Positions 1 through 6,131 of a DNA stretch of 11,351 bases are shown piece after piece. The notes below the pieces were generated by a model, which had not been told where the DNA came from, made no database searches, and saw nothing but the letters and a program-made list of their open reading frames with translations. The DNA comes from Cellvibrionales bacterium UBA1963 (GTDB lineage Bacteria; Pseudomonadota; Gammaproteobacteria; Pseudomonadales; UBA7434). Location of the stretch: contig DDED01000200.1 in the NCBI GenBank assembly GCA_002336035.1, positions 6,381 through 17,731 on the forward strand. The letters run 5' to 3'. How positions within the stretch are numbered: the stretch's first letter is position 1; every line of letters begins with the position of its first letter. Both the position numbers and the translations under genes were made by a program.

Positions 1-22
1 AATACAAGAAAAATACAAGAAA
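1..22. repeat. 11-bp tandem repeat, two copies
   Basis: The unit AATACAAGAAA occurs twice head to tail (1-11 and 12-22). It lies inside the partial plus-strand frame, where 11-bp units shift frame between copies. It is probably a simple low-complexity duplication. More copies may lie to the left of the window. Confidence 0.55.
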
Positions 23-118
23 AACGAAACCAATGCGTTAAATGCCAATCATTTAAAACAATTAGTTAACGCAAAAGACCAGCATAAGGACTTTCAGATC
101 AAATTATGCCAGAACTAG
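2..118 (+). CDS. 3' end of an unidentified gene (partial, enters from left edge)
   Basis: An open frame enters at base 2 and closes with TAG at 116-118, giving 38 codons with no start in view. The peptide is hydrophilic, rich in Lys, Asn and Gln, and ends in Lys-Leu-Cys-Gln-Asn. It looks like a charged C-terminal tail. I do not recognise a family. The other two plus-strand frames close sooner (TAA at 39-41 and 67-69). If real, this gene converges on the small membrane protein of the biotin operon and overlaps its last 15 bases, which is common for convergent bacterial genes. No GC-rich terminator hairpin is seen between them. With so little visible, it could also be a chance open frame. Confidence 0.42.
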   Translation: MQEKYKKNETNALNANHLKQLVNAKDQHKDFQIKLCQN

Positions 119-364
119 CCATGCGATAAATCGGCTAAGCAATCCCAGGCCAACCACTGTGGTGATTAATACCCCTATCATGAGACCCACACTGAACGGC
201 TTTCGATCGATGGAATGAACAGGAGAAGATAAGTATTGCTCAACTCGAGCAAGGTCTTGGTCTGATAACTGGGCCTGCTCTAATTCAACCCTGTCAGCAT
301 CTTCCAAAGCACGTAAAATATTGGAGGCCGGCTCTTGAGGAGTGAAGCTTTGGTCTTTAGTCAT
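104..364 (-). CDS. small single-helix membrane protein, DUF3094-like
   Basis: This is an 86-residue protein of unknown function. The first half is acidic and soluble. A conserved-looking stretch at about residues 34-57 (Ser-Asp-Gln-Asp-Leu-Ala-Arg-Val-Glu-Gln-Tyr-Leu, then a His-Ser-Ile-Asp-Arg-Lys-Pro-Phe element) precedes one hydrophobic helix at about 58-85. The Asp-Gln...Arg-Val-Glu-x-Tyr-Leu plus Arg-x-Pro-Phe pattern followed by one helix matches what I remember of DUF3094 proteins of Pseudomonas relatives, and this assignment is from memory. The start ATG has an AGGTGA Shine-Dalgarno about 8 nt upstream. It lies 40 nt downstream of bioD on the same strand, so it is probably the last gene of the biotin operon transcript. 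No link to biotin chemistry is visible. It is likely an inner-membrane protein with a cytoplasmic N-terminus. Confidence 0.75.
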   Translation of the reverse strand: MTKDQSFTPQEPASNILRALEDADRVELEQAQLSDQDLARVEQYLSSPVHSIDRKPFSVGLMIGVLITTVVGLGLLSRFIAWLVLA

Positions 365-404
365 CTATGATCACCTAAGTGTGGGATAATTCAAACAATA
401 CCAT

Positions 405-1112
405 TTAAAGCACTTGGTCTTTAAACAATAGCGGTAAATTGATATATACGATTAAACTCTCTGGGTCGATTGGTTGTACAAAGGGTATCTCAGCGATAAG
501 AGGCGCTGTAATTCGCTGCTGTAATGCAGCAATATTCTCTTGGTAACTTGGCATATCTGATGACAAATGATTTGCTACCCAACCAGCCAACCTTAAGCCG
601 CTCCGCTCCACTGCAGCAACCGTCAATAGCGCATGGTTAATGCAACCTAATTTCAAGCCAACAACAAGTATTATCTCACAGCCTAACGCACCCGCTAAAT
701 CAGCCATATTATGCTGACTATTCAATGGCACCAGCCAACCACCGGCCCCTTCTACGACAATGACATCAGCGTCTGAATCCATGACGGACGAGCAACATTC
801 GACACATTGATCGAGAAGAATCTCTCGGTTGTCATTTTTAGCGGCAATGTGAGGCGCGATTGCTTGCTTAAAAAGGTAAGGGTTGACTTGTTGGTAGCTG
901 TTATTTTGACTGGCAGCAGCCTGCAATAATAAAGCGTCTTGATTAAAAAAGCCGGCGTCTGTTGACACACCACCCGCAGCAATTGGCTTGAGTGCCGCCG
1001 TTGTATATCCGTTATGCAGACACGCTCTTAACAAAGCCGTGGCAAAAACTGTTTTACCGGCATCAGTATCGGTGCCTGTAATAAACCACTTTTTTTGCTG
1101 AGCACTGAACAT
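405..1112 (-). CDS. bioD: dethiobiotin synthetase BioD
   Basis: BioD catalyses the ATP- and CO2-dependent closure of the ureido ring, converting 7,8-diaminopelargonic acid to dethiobiotin in the cytoplasm. The 235-residue length is normal for the family. The P-loop Gly-Thr-Asp-Thr-Asp-Ala-Gly-Lys-Thr is at residues 13-21. A Leu-Lys-Pro-Ile segment carrying the conserved catalytic Lys (K42) follows. The Glu-Gly-Ala-Gly-Gly-Trp motif is at 121-126, and the Gly-Leu-Lys-Leu-Gly-Cys-Ile-Asn-His segment is at 152-160. The ATG is preceded by a modest GGA about 10 nt upstream. It starts 23 nt after the bioHC stop and is therefore co-transcribed with it. The C-terminal 20 residues are hydrophobic and less conserved, but nothing looks truncated. 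Confidence 0.96.
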   Translation of the reverse strand: MFSAQQKKWFITGTDTDAGKTVFATALLRACLHNGYTTAALKPIAAGGVSTDAGFFNQDALLLQAAASQNNSYQQVNPYLFKQAIAPHIAAKNDNREILLDQCVECCSSVMDSDADVIVVEGAGGWLVPLNSQHNMADLAGALGCEIILVVGLKLGCINHALLTVAAVERSGLRLAGWVANHLSSDMPSYQENIAALQQRITAPLIAEIPFVQPIDPESLIVYINLPLLFKDQVL

Positions 1113-1135
1113 GCGATTATTCCAAAAATAACTAT

Positions 1136-2749
1136 TTAAGCCGGTTTTTCTACCGCTAAAAATGCCACTCGGTAAGTGAGTGGAAATTGTTGCTGGTTGG
1201 TTTTGAAGCCTTGGTAAGCATCAACAAACTGTTGGTATTTTTGTTTGCCTAACAGTCCTTTTGATCGCAATGGGTTCATATTATGCGCACCAATTTTTTT
1301 TACACTACGCAGTAAACTGGGTAAATCATTAAAATATTGTACCTTATCGGCGACATAACAGATATTAATAGTCAAACCCGCACGCTCACAACTTGCTTTC
1401 AATGCGTCTAAACTTGAAAAACGATTAACGTGAACACCCGCATCGGCCATTGACCAAGCGAATTTAAGTTCAAATAAAGAGCCTTCAATTAAGGTGCTCA
1501 AGAACGCCTGACCGCCACCCACTAAGCTGCTGGCCAATTGAGCAAACAGGCCGTCAAGGTTAGCGCACCACTGTATGGCTAAATTTGAAAAAATCATATC
1601 AAGACTAACGGCCTGAAAGGGTAAATGCTCTATGTCACTTTGTATCTGATCGCTATTTATCAGCAATTTTTTTTCAGGCGAGACGCTGAATCTATGCTGC
1701 CGTGCATACACCAACATCTGTCTAGAAATATCAACTTCAATAATATCTGCCAATGGATAGATGTCGCGTAATGCAGCAGAAAAAAATCCAGTGCCCGAAC
1801 CCAGATCAGCTAATCGATCAATGCTTTTATCAGGCATTAACTGTAATAGCTCTGCTCCAGTTTGACGCTGAAATTGAGCTACAGCATCATAATGATTGGC
1901 AGCTTTTGAAAATGAATCAGCAATGGCTTTTTTATCGATCACTTGAGGCTTTAAGGCCGAGCGAAGAAATTGTTCAGTATCTAATTGCCATTGCGTTGCC
2001 TCAGTGAGGAACGGTAAGTGAGCTGATTGTCGAAAAATACGATAACTATGATGTGGGTGAATTTGGGCGATAGCCCTACACGCTGAAACAGGTATAAGAA
2101 CATCATAGCGACCAAACTGATGCATTACAGGCATTGATAAAGCCTGCCAGCAGTCGTATAAATCGTTATCCCTTAGCGCAATCAGACCAAGTTGAAGGCC
2201 TTCAAGGGAAAAATCAGCATCCGACACTGACGATTTTAACCGGCGGCAGTCCTGCTTTGCCGAATCAACACCTTGAGCTTGCAAGGCTTGAAACCGTGTT
2301 ACCTGGCGAGTCATGGTCGAAGCCGACAAAGCCGCGTAAAATGATTCAAATACTGTAGGCGTTAAAGCTGAAGGCCAAGCCGTTCGCGTTAAAAAATTTT
2401 GATTAGTGGCAATCGTAACTAAGGCGGTCACCCGGTCCGAGCATTTTGCAGCCAACAGTGAACCCACAAGACCACCTAAAGACCAACCAATAATCGAAAA
2501 TTTATTTACCGGCATATTGCTAGCTAATTGCTCAATAAATTCAGAGATCGTCATTGCAATTAAATTAGCGTGCTTTCCATGGCCAGGTAAGTCGACAGAA
2601 TATAAAGCAAACGTTTCAGCTAATAGCTCAGAGCATTCCGACCAAACGCAGCTACTCGCGCCCCAGCCATGCAATAGTAATACGGCAGAATCGCTTTTAA
2701 CTGTAGGGTTTAGACAGTCGATGACTAACTCTTTTGAGCGCTCACTCAC
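1136..2749 (-). CDS. bioHC: bifunctional biotin synthesis protein BioHC (BioH esterase fused to BioC methyltransferase)
   Basis: This is a 537-residue fusion of two enzymes of the pimeloyl-ACP pathway. Residues 1 to about 265 form an alpha/beta hydrolase like BioH: an oxyanion-side His-Gly-Trp-Gly at 27-30, a nucleophile elbow Gly-Trp-Ser-Leu-Gly with S90, the acid D216 and the base H244. Residues from about 275 to the end form a BioC-type SAM methyltransferase: motif I Asp-Leu-Gly-Ser-Gly-Thr-Gly at 315-321, the acidic D340 after strand 2, and the BioC-like Ser-Asn-Leu-Ala-Ile-Gln-Trp-Cys at 388-395. BioC methylates malonyl-ACP to disguise it for fatty-acid elongation. BioH hydrolyses pimeloyl-ACP methyl ester to end the cycle. 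Both catalytic sets appear intact. The start is GTG with GAGGG 7 nt upstream. The gene lies 39 nt after bioF and 23 nt before bioD. The same fusion is known in Saccharophagus, Cellvibrio and Teredinibacter. Confidence 0.95.
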   Translation of the reverse strand: MSERSKELVIDCLNPTVKSDSAVLLLHGWGASSCVWSECSELLAETFALYSVDLPGHGKHANLIAMTISEFIEQLASNMPVNKFSIIGWSLGGLVGSLLAAKCSDRVTALVTIATNQNFLTRTAWPSALTPTVFESFYAALSASTMTRQVTRFQALQAQGVDSAKQDCRRLKSSVSDADFSLEGLQLGLIALRDNDLYDCWQALSMPVMHQFGRYDVLIPVSACRAIAQIHPHHSYRIFRQSAHLPFLTEATQWQLDTEQFLRSALKPQVIDKKAIADSFSKAANHYDAVAQFQRQTGAELLQLMPDKSIDRLADLGSGTGFFSAALRDIYPLADIIEVDISRQMLVYARQHRFSVSPEKKLLINSDQIQSDIEHLPFQAVSLDMIFSNLAIQWCANLDGLFAQLASSLVGGGQAFLSTLIEGSLFELKFAWSMADAGVHVNRFSSLDALKASCERAGLTINICYVADKVQYFNDLPSLLRSVKKIGAHNMNPLRSKGLLGKQKYQQFVDAYQGFKTNQQQFPLTYRVAFLAVEKPA

Positions 2750-2788
2750 AGTGCGCCCTCAAGAAAATATTATTCGCTTGTCTGAACA

Positions 2789-3955
2789 TCATAATTGATA
2801 CTCTTCTAAAGCATGAATCAATTGATCTAACTGGGCAAAAGTATGAGCAGCAGTTAATGTAATCCGAAGGCGAGCAGAACCAGAGGCAACCGTTGGTGGG
2901 CGAATAGCAGAGACTAAAATGCCACTTTTTTTAAGTTGCTCGCTAAGCAATAAGGCCTGTTCATTCCCACCTACAATAAGTGCCTGAATGGGTGATGAAG
3001 AATCTATAAATTCAAAATTTAAATGCGCAGCGTTAGTCTTGAAATATTGAATTAATGCCTGTAAATGCACTCTTCTTTGCGGCTCTTCTTGGATAATATT
3101 TAGTGACTGCTGCGCAGCAAAAGCACAAGCCGGGGGCAATGCAGTAGTATAAATATAGCTGCGCGAATACTGGATTAAGCTTTCAATCAGCTCATCACTA
3201 CCCGCTACAAACGCGCCGAAAACACCTATCGATTTACCTAAGGTACCCATCAGAATAGGTAATTGCTTTTGGCTTAAATCGAAATGCTCAGCCACTCCGG
3301 CGCCATGGCTACCTAGCCAACCGAAACCATGCGCGTCGTCAACCATTAAAGCAGCATTGTACTCACTACATATATCAACAAGTTGCTTAAGCGGAGCCAT
3401 ATCACCATCCATACTAAATACGCCATCAACCGCTAATAATGTTCGAGAAGCATCGTCTGTTTTAAGCATCTGTTGCTGCAAATGATCTAAATCATTGTGT
3501 CGGTAACGAAGAAAATTAGCACCGCTAAGCCGTGCACCATCAATAAGTGATGCATGATTTAACTTGTCCTGAATAACGGTATCATCTTTGCTAAGAAGGG
3601 CACTGACAACACCTAAGTTAGCCATATAACCACTTGAAAAAACTACGGCCCTATCGCGTCCAGTGAAGTCAGCTAGGGCTTGCTCTAAATCATGATGGGG
3701 TTGTTGGTGACCAACGATTAAGTGAGAAGCGCCAGCGCCGACACCAAAATATTTTGCTGCTTCTTGAAAACTCGATACCACAGAGGGATGATTGGCTAAG
3801 CCCAGATAATCATTGCTCGAAAAATTAATATATTCATGATCAGCAATAGTAAGGATCGGACCTTGAGCAGACGCAACCGTATGTCGGTGCCGATACAGAT
3901 TGTCCGCATGACGTTGAGCCAAAGGCGGAGCTAAATCGTTAATCCAGCAAGTCAT
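2789..3955 (-). CDS. bioF: 8-amino-7-oxononanoate synthase BioF
   Basis: BioF is a PLP-dependent enzyme that condenses pimeloyl-ACP (or pimeloyl-CoA) with L-alanine to give 8-amino-7-oxononanoate. It is the step directly after BioC/BioH action. The protein has 388 residues, the usual size. Visible signatures are the Asn-Asp-Tyr-Leu-Gly-Leu segment at 48-53 and the Gly-Ala-Gly-Ala-Ser-type glycine-rich segment near 71-83. They also include Val-Asp-Asp-Ala-His-Gly at 205-210 (cofactor ring contacts) and the PLP-lysine segment Gly-Thr-Leu-Gly-Lys-Ser with K241. The ATG is preceded by a weak GGAT-like ribosome site. The gene begins 55 nt after the bioB stop and ends 39 nt before bioHC. The stretch between bioB and bioF shows no terminator. 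Confidence 0.96.
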   Translation of the reverse strand: MTCWINDLAPPLAQRHADNLYRHRHTVASAQGPILTIADHEYINFSSNDYLGLANHPSVVSSFQEAAKYFGVGAGASHLIVGHQQPHHDLEQALADFTGRDRAVVFSSGYMANLGVVSALLSKDDTVIQDKLNHASLIDGARLSGANFLRYRHNDLDHLQQQMLKTDDASRTLLAVDGVFSMDGDMAPLKQLVDICSEYNAALMVDDAHGFGWLGSHGAGVAEHFDLSQKQLPILMGTLGKSIGVFGAFVAGSDELIESLIQYSRSYIYTTALPPACAFAAQQSLNIIQEEPQRRVHLQALIQYFKTNAAHLNFEFIDSSSPIQALIVGGNEQALLLSEQLKKSGILVSAIRPPTVASGSARLRITLTAAHTFAQLDQLIHALEEYQL

Positions 3956-4010
3956 AATTTTTATCCGGTTACAGCAGAGTATTAATACTTCAGCAACAGC
4001 AACTAATTAT

Positions 4011-5084
4011 TTAATTGGCCGCAGCATTATAAAATAAAACTGTTTTATCGGAGTCAGCCGCAATGCTAGATAAGTCTTGATGAATCTGTTTTCCTTCTGG
4101 TGAAATGCCTAAGCGATTAAACAAATCAAGGTCTTTATTGGCCTCAGGATTAGGCGTGGTCAATAGTTTTTCACCATAGAAAATAGAATTCGCGCCTGCA
4201 AAATACACAAGCGCATGCATCTCTTCATTCATTGTTTCTCGACCAGCAGATAGCCGCACGTATGATTTTGGCATCATGATTCTTGCTACTGCAATGGTGC
4301 GGATAAAGTCAAAATTATCAAAGTCGTCTTCATCAGCCATAGGCGTACCTTCGACCCTCACAAGACGGTTAATTGGCACGCTTTGAGGGTGCTCGGGCAT
4401 ATTAGCCAGCTCCATTAGCAGACCGACTCGATCATTGATCGACTCACCCATCCCAACAATACCACCTGAACACACATTAATGCCTGCTTCCCGAACATGA
4501 TGCAGGGTATCTAATCGGTCTTGATACGTGCGCGTAGTAATAATATCGCCATAATATTCTGGCGAGGTGTCTAAATTATGGTTGTAATAATCAAGGCCGG
4601 CCTCAGATAAGGCACTGGCCTGATGAGGTTTAAGCATTCCTAAGGTCATACAGGTCTCAAGACCCATGGCTTTGACCCCCTCAACCATGGCTAATACCTT
4701 TGGCATATCACGGTCTTTAGGCGAACGCCAAGCGGCACCCATACAAAACCGGGTTGATCCCGCTGATTTTGCCGCATGGGCCTCCTGCAACACCTTGTCA
4801 ACTTCCATTAGTTGTTCGACTTTCAAGCCGGTGTCGTACCGAGTACTTTGTGGGCAATACTTACAATCTTCTGGGCATGCCCCTGTTTTTATTGATAATA
4901 ATGTGCTCACTTGCACTGCATTTGGATCAAAATTAACCCGGTGAATCGACTGCGCTTTAAATAGTAAGTCATTGAAAGGCATAGCAAATAGGGATGCCAC
5001 TTCTGAGCGGGCCCAATCATTTCGGAGCGCTGGTGTTGAAATTGCTGCGCTCACTAAAGAGGGCGAAGAAGCCGTTTGAGACAT
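4011..5084 (-). CDS. bioB: biotin synthase BioB (radical SAM)
   Basis: BioB inserts sulfur into dethiobiotin to make biotin, the last step of the pathway. The radical-SAM [4Fe-4S] motif Cys-Pro-Glu-Asp-Cys-Lys-Tyr-Cys uses C70, C74 and C77. The ligands of the auxiliary [2Fe-2S] cluster fall at C114, C145, C205 and R277, a constant +17 offset from the Escherichia coli positions 97, 128, 188 and 260. The active site is therefore complete. The Tyr-Asn-His-Asn-Leu-Asp-Thr segment is at 167-173. At 357 residues it is slightly longer than usual, owing to about 17 extra Ser/Ala-rich N-terminal residues. An ATG at 5082-5084 is used with a weak AGTAGGT ribosome site. It is the first gene of the operon, behind a roughly 100-nt leader and a promoter with a BirA-like operator. 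Confidence 0.98.
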   Translation of the reverse strand: MSQTASSPSLVSAAISTPALRNDWARSEVASLFAMPFNDLLFKAQSIHRVNFDPNAVQVSTLLSIKTGACPEDCKYCPQSTRYDTGLKVEQLMEVDKVLQEAHAAKSAGSTRFCMGAAWRSPKDRDMPKVLAMVEGVKAMGLETCMTLGMLKPHQASALSEAGLDYYNHNLDTSPEYYGDIITTRTYQDRLDTLHHVREAGINVCSGGIVGMGESINDRVGLLMELANMPEHPQSVPINRLVRVEGTPMADEDDFDNFDFIRTIAVARIMMPKSYVRLSAGRETMNEEMHALVYFAGANSIFYGEKLLTTPNPEANKDLDLFNRLGISPEGKQIHQDLSSIAADSDKTVLFYNAAAN

Positions 5085-5123
5085 ACCGATACCTACTAAT
5101 AAATTATGGGTGCGTAAACTTTA

Positions 5124-5150
5124 TTGCTCTATCAGACTCACAGTGAGCAA
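5124..5150 (-). other. inverted repeat in the bioB leader
   Basis: TTGCTC at 5124-5129 and GAGCAA at 5145-5150 form 6-bp arms around a 15-nt interval. A second, nested 11-bp palindrome, CTCACAGTGAG, lies at 5137-5147. Both fall in the predicted bioB 5' untranslated RNA, about 40-65 nt before the start codon. The two structures are mutually exclusive because they share GAG at 5145-5147. No run of U follows, so this is not a classical terminator. It may be a leader hairpin, a protein site, or chance. Confidence 0.35.
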
Positions 5151-5191
5151 GAAGATGCAATTTCCTTGGCAGAGGATCTACGAAAGCTCAA

Positions 5192-5197
5192 TATAAT
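5192..5197 (+). promoter_or_regulatory. possible comF -10 element, overlapping the bio -10
   Basis: A perfect TATAAT reads toward comF and overlaps, by five bases, the -10 of the opposing bio promoter. No good -35 stands at 16-18 nt. The best hexamer, TTGGCA at 5166-5171, is 20 nt away, which is too far for a normal promoter. Transcription would begin near 5204 and run through the BirA-like operator. It is either a weak divergent promoter or a by-product of the symmetric AT-rich sequence. Confidence 0.35.
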
Positions 5198-5220
5198 AAT
5201 CGAAACGGAGGGACTGTCAA
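5193..5220 (-). promoter_or_regulatory. sigma70 promoter of the biotin operon
   Basis: Read on the minus strand, an exact TTGACA (-35, bases 5220-5215) is followed after 16 nt by TATTAT (-10, bases 5198-5193, 5 of 6 matches). A start of transcription would be near 5186, giving a leader of about 100 nt before bioB. The -35 lies inside one arm of the BirA-like palindrome, so a bound repressor would cover it. Confidence 0.75.
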
Positions 5221-5246
5221 CCCAAAAGGAGGTCTTAAGTTTACAG
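5214..5246. promoter_or_regulatory. candidate BirA operator
   Basis: On the plus strand the arms are CTGTCAACC (5214-5222) and AGTTTACAG (5238-5246), separated by 15 nt. The known BirA consensus is TTGTAAACC, about 14-16 nt, then GGTTTACAA. Each arm matches it at 7 of 9 positions, and the arms pair with each other apart from a few mismatches. The 5214-5222 arm contains the -35 hexamer of the bio promoter. This position suits repression by biotinyl-5'-AMP-loaded BirA, which would have to carry an N-terminal DNA-binding domain. birA is outside this window. The right arm also overlaps a tight palindrome GTTTAC-A-GTAAAC at 5239-5251. Confidence 0.7.
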
Positions 5247-5280
5247 TAAACGCCACCGATTCCTTAACCGCATCAACACC

Positions 5281-6036
5281 TTGCTGGCTTGGTTTGGCAG
5301 GCACCTACTGCCTGCGCGATGCCTAATCTGCGGACAAGTCCCAGCGCCGGATTCTGGGCTTTGTCGTCACTGCAACACCGAACTCTTTCAACCCCAAGCA
5401 CAGCCCTCATGGCGCTGCAGACGATGTGGAATTCGACTGATTCGCTTTCAACTCGCAGGATTGAAACCGTCCAGCCCTAAAGATGGCGCACTAGACTGTG
5501 CAAAATGCATCCAAAGAAAGCCTTTTTTTAGCCAATGCGTCTGTGCCGTTGATTTTAACCCAGCTGCGAGCAACTTGGTCAACCAGCTAAAACATCAAGG
5601 CCGGCTGACGGCTGTCGTACCCATTGCTGCGGCCATGACCGCAGCAATAAGAGCCCACTATGGCCCAACTTTAGATGAAATTGACTGTGTTATTCCTGTG
5701 CCATTACACGCTTATCGCCTTCGGACACGTGGTTTTAATCAGGCAATAGAAATTGCTAAGCCAATCGGTAAGGAGCTGAAATTACCGATTCAAAATAATC
5801 TTTGCGTGCGACAAGTGAATACTCGGCAGCAGCAGCTAACGGGCAAAAAGGCAAGACAGGATAATTTACGCGATGCGTTTTCAGTCACTCAACCACTTAA
5901 AGGGAAACGAATAGTTATTATCGACGATGTCGTGACGACTGGAGCCACCGCCAATGCCTTAAGTAAAGCCTTATTACTCGCTGGAGCAAGCCGTTGTGAC
6001 GTATGGTGCTTTGCTCGCACCCCCAAGCATTACTGA
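5281..6036 (+). CDS. comF: ComF family protein (double zinc-ribbon plus phosphoribosyltransferase-like domain)
   Basis: ComF-type proteins are linked to uptake of single-stranded DNA in natural transformation, and their exact biochemistry is unsettled. Four Cys-x2-Cys pairs (C14/C17, C28/C31, C46/C49, C73/C76) can build the N-terminal zinc ribbons. The rest is a type I phosphoribosyltransferase fold with the PRPP loop Ile-Ile-Asp-Asp-Val-Val-Thr-Thr-Gly-Ala-Thr at about 213-223 and the Arg-Gly-Phe-Asn-Gln-Ala segment at 150-155. The start is uncertain: TTG at 5281 gives 251 residues but has no Shine-Dalgarno. The frame stays open back to the TAA at 5236-5238, and its first 14 codons (5239-5280) look protein-like. 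A perfect AGGAGG at 5227-5232 lies 6 nt before an in-frame GTT at 5239. The gene is divergent from bioB, an arrangement also seen in Pseudomonas. Confidence 0.88.
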   Translation: MLAWFGRHLLPARCLICGQVPAPDSGLCRHCNTELFQPQAQPSWRCRRCGIRLIRFQLAGLKPSSPKDGALDCAKCIQRKPFFSQCVCAVDFNPAASNLVNQLKHQGRLTAVVPIAAAMTAAIRAHYGPTLDEIDCVIPVPLHAYRLRTRGFNQAIEIAKPIGKELKLPIQNNLCVRQVNTRQQQLTGKKARQDNLRDAFSVTQPLKGKRIVIIDDVVTTGATANALSKALLLAGASRCDVWCFARTPKHY

Positions 6037-6071
6037 GTTCAGAGGCTAACGACGAAAATAGCCATCGACTA

Positions 6072-6099
6072 TTGAACGGCACTGGCCTAAGATTATGTT
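6072..6099 (+). promoter_or_regulatory. possible weak promoter for modABC
   Basis: TTGAAC (6072-6077, 4 of 6) and TATGTT (6094-6099, 4 of 6) stand 16 nt apart in the 95-nt gap between comF and modA. There is no terminator after comF, so read-through from comF is an equally good explanation for modABC expression. No molybdenum-cofactor riboswitch-like structure fits in this gap. Confidence 0.25.
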
Positions 6100-6131
6100 T
6101 GTTTTTTTATCATGAACGGTCAGGGCCTCAA

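Noticed and set aside
1753..2798. Plus-strand open frames of 74-130 codons opposite bioHC and the start of bioHC
   Set aside because: They lie antisense to a well-supported gene, lack ribosome sites and show no protein-like features.
4666..4944. Plus-strand open frames opposite bioB
   Set aside because: They are shadows of the bioB coding sequence with no sensible product.
5239..5251. Tight palindrome GTTTAC-A-GTAAAC read as an independent operator
   Set aside because: Its left part is already explained as one arm of the BirA-like site, and it does not match the LexA, BioR or other patterns I know. I therefore do not count it as a separate site.
6003..6131. In-frame upstream extension of modA starting at ATG 6003
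   Set aside because: It overlaps comF, adds 43 residues with no homology to ModA proteins and buries the export signal. The TTG at 6132 has a well-spaced Shine-Dalgarno and a normal signal segment.
6037..6131. Possible molybdenum-cofactor riboswitch upstream of modA
   Set aside because: The gap is only 95 nt and shows no multi-stem structure of the kind expected for that RNA.
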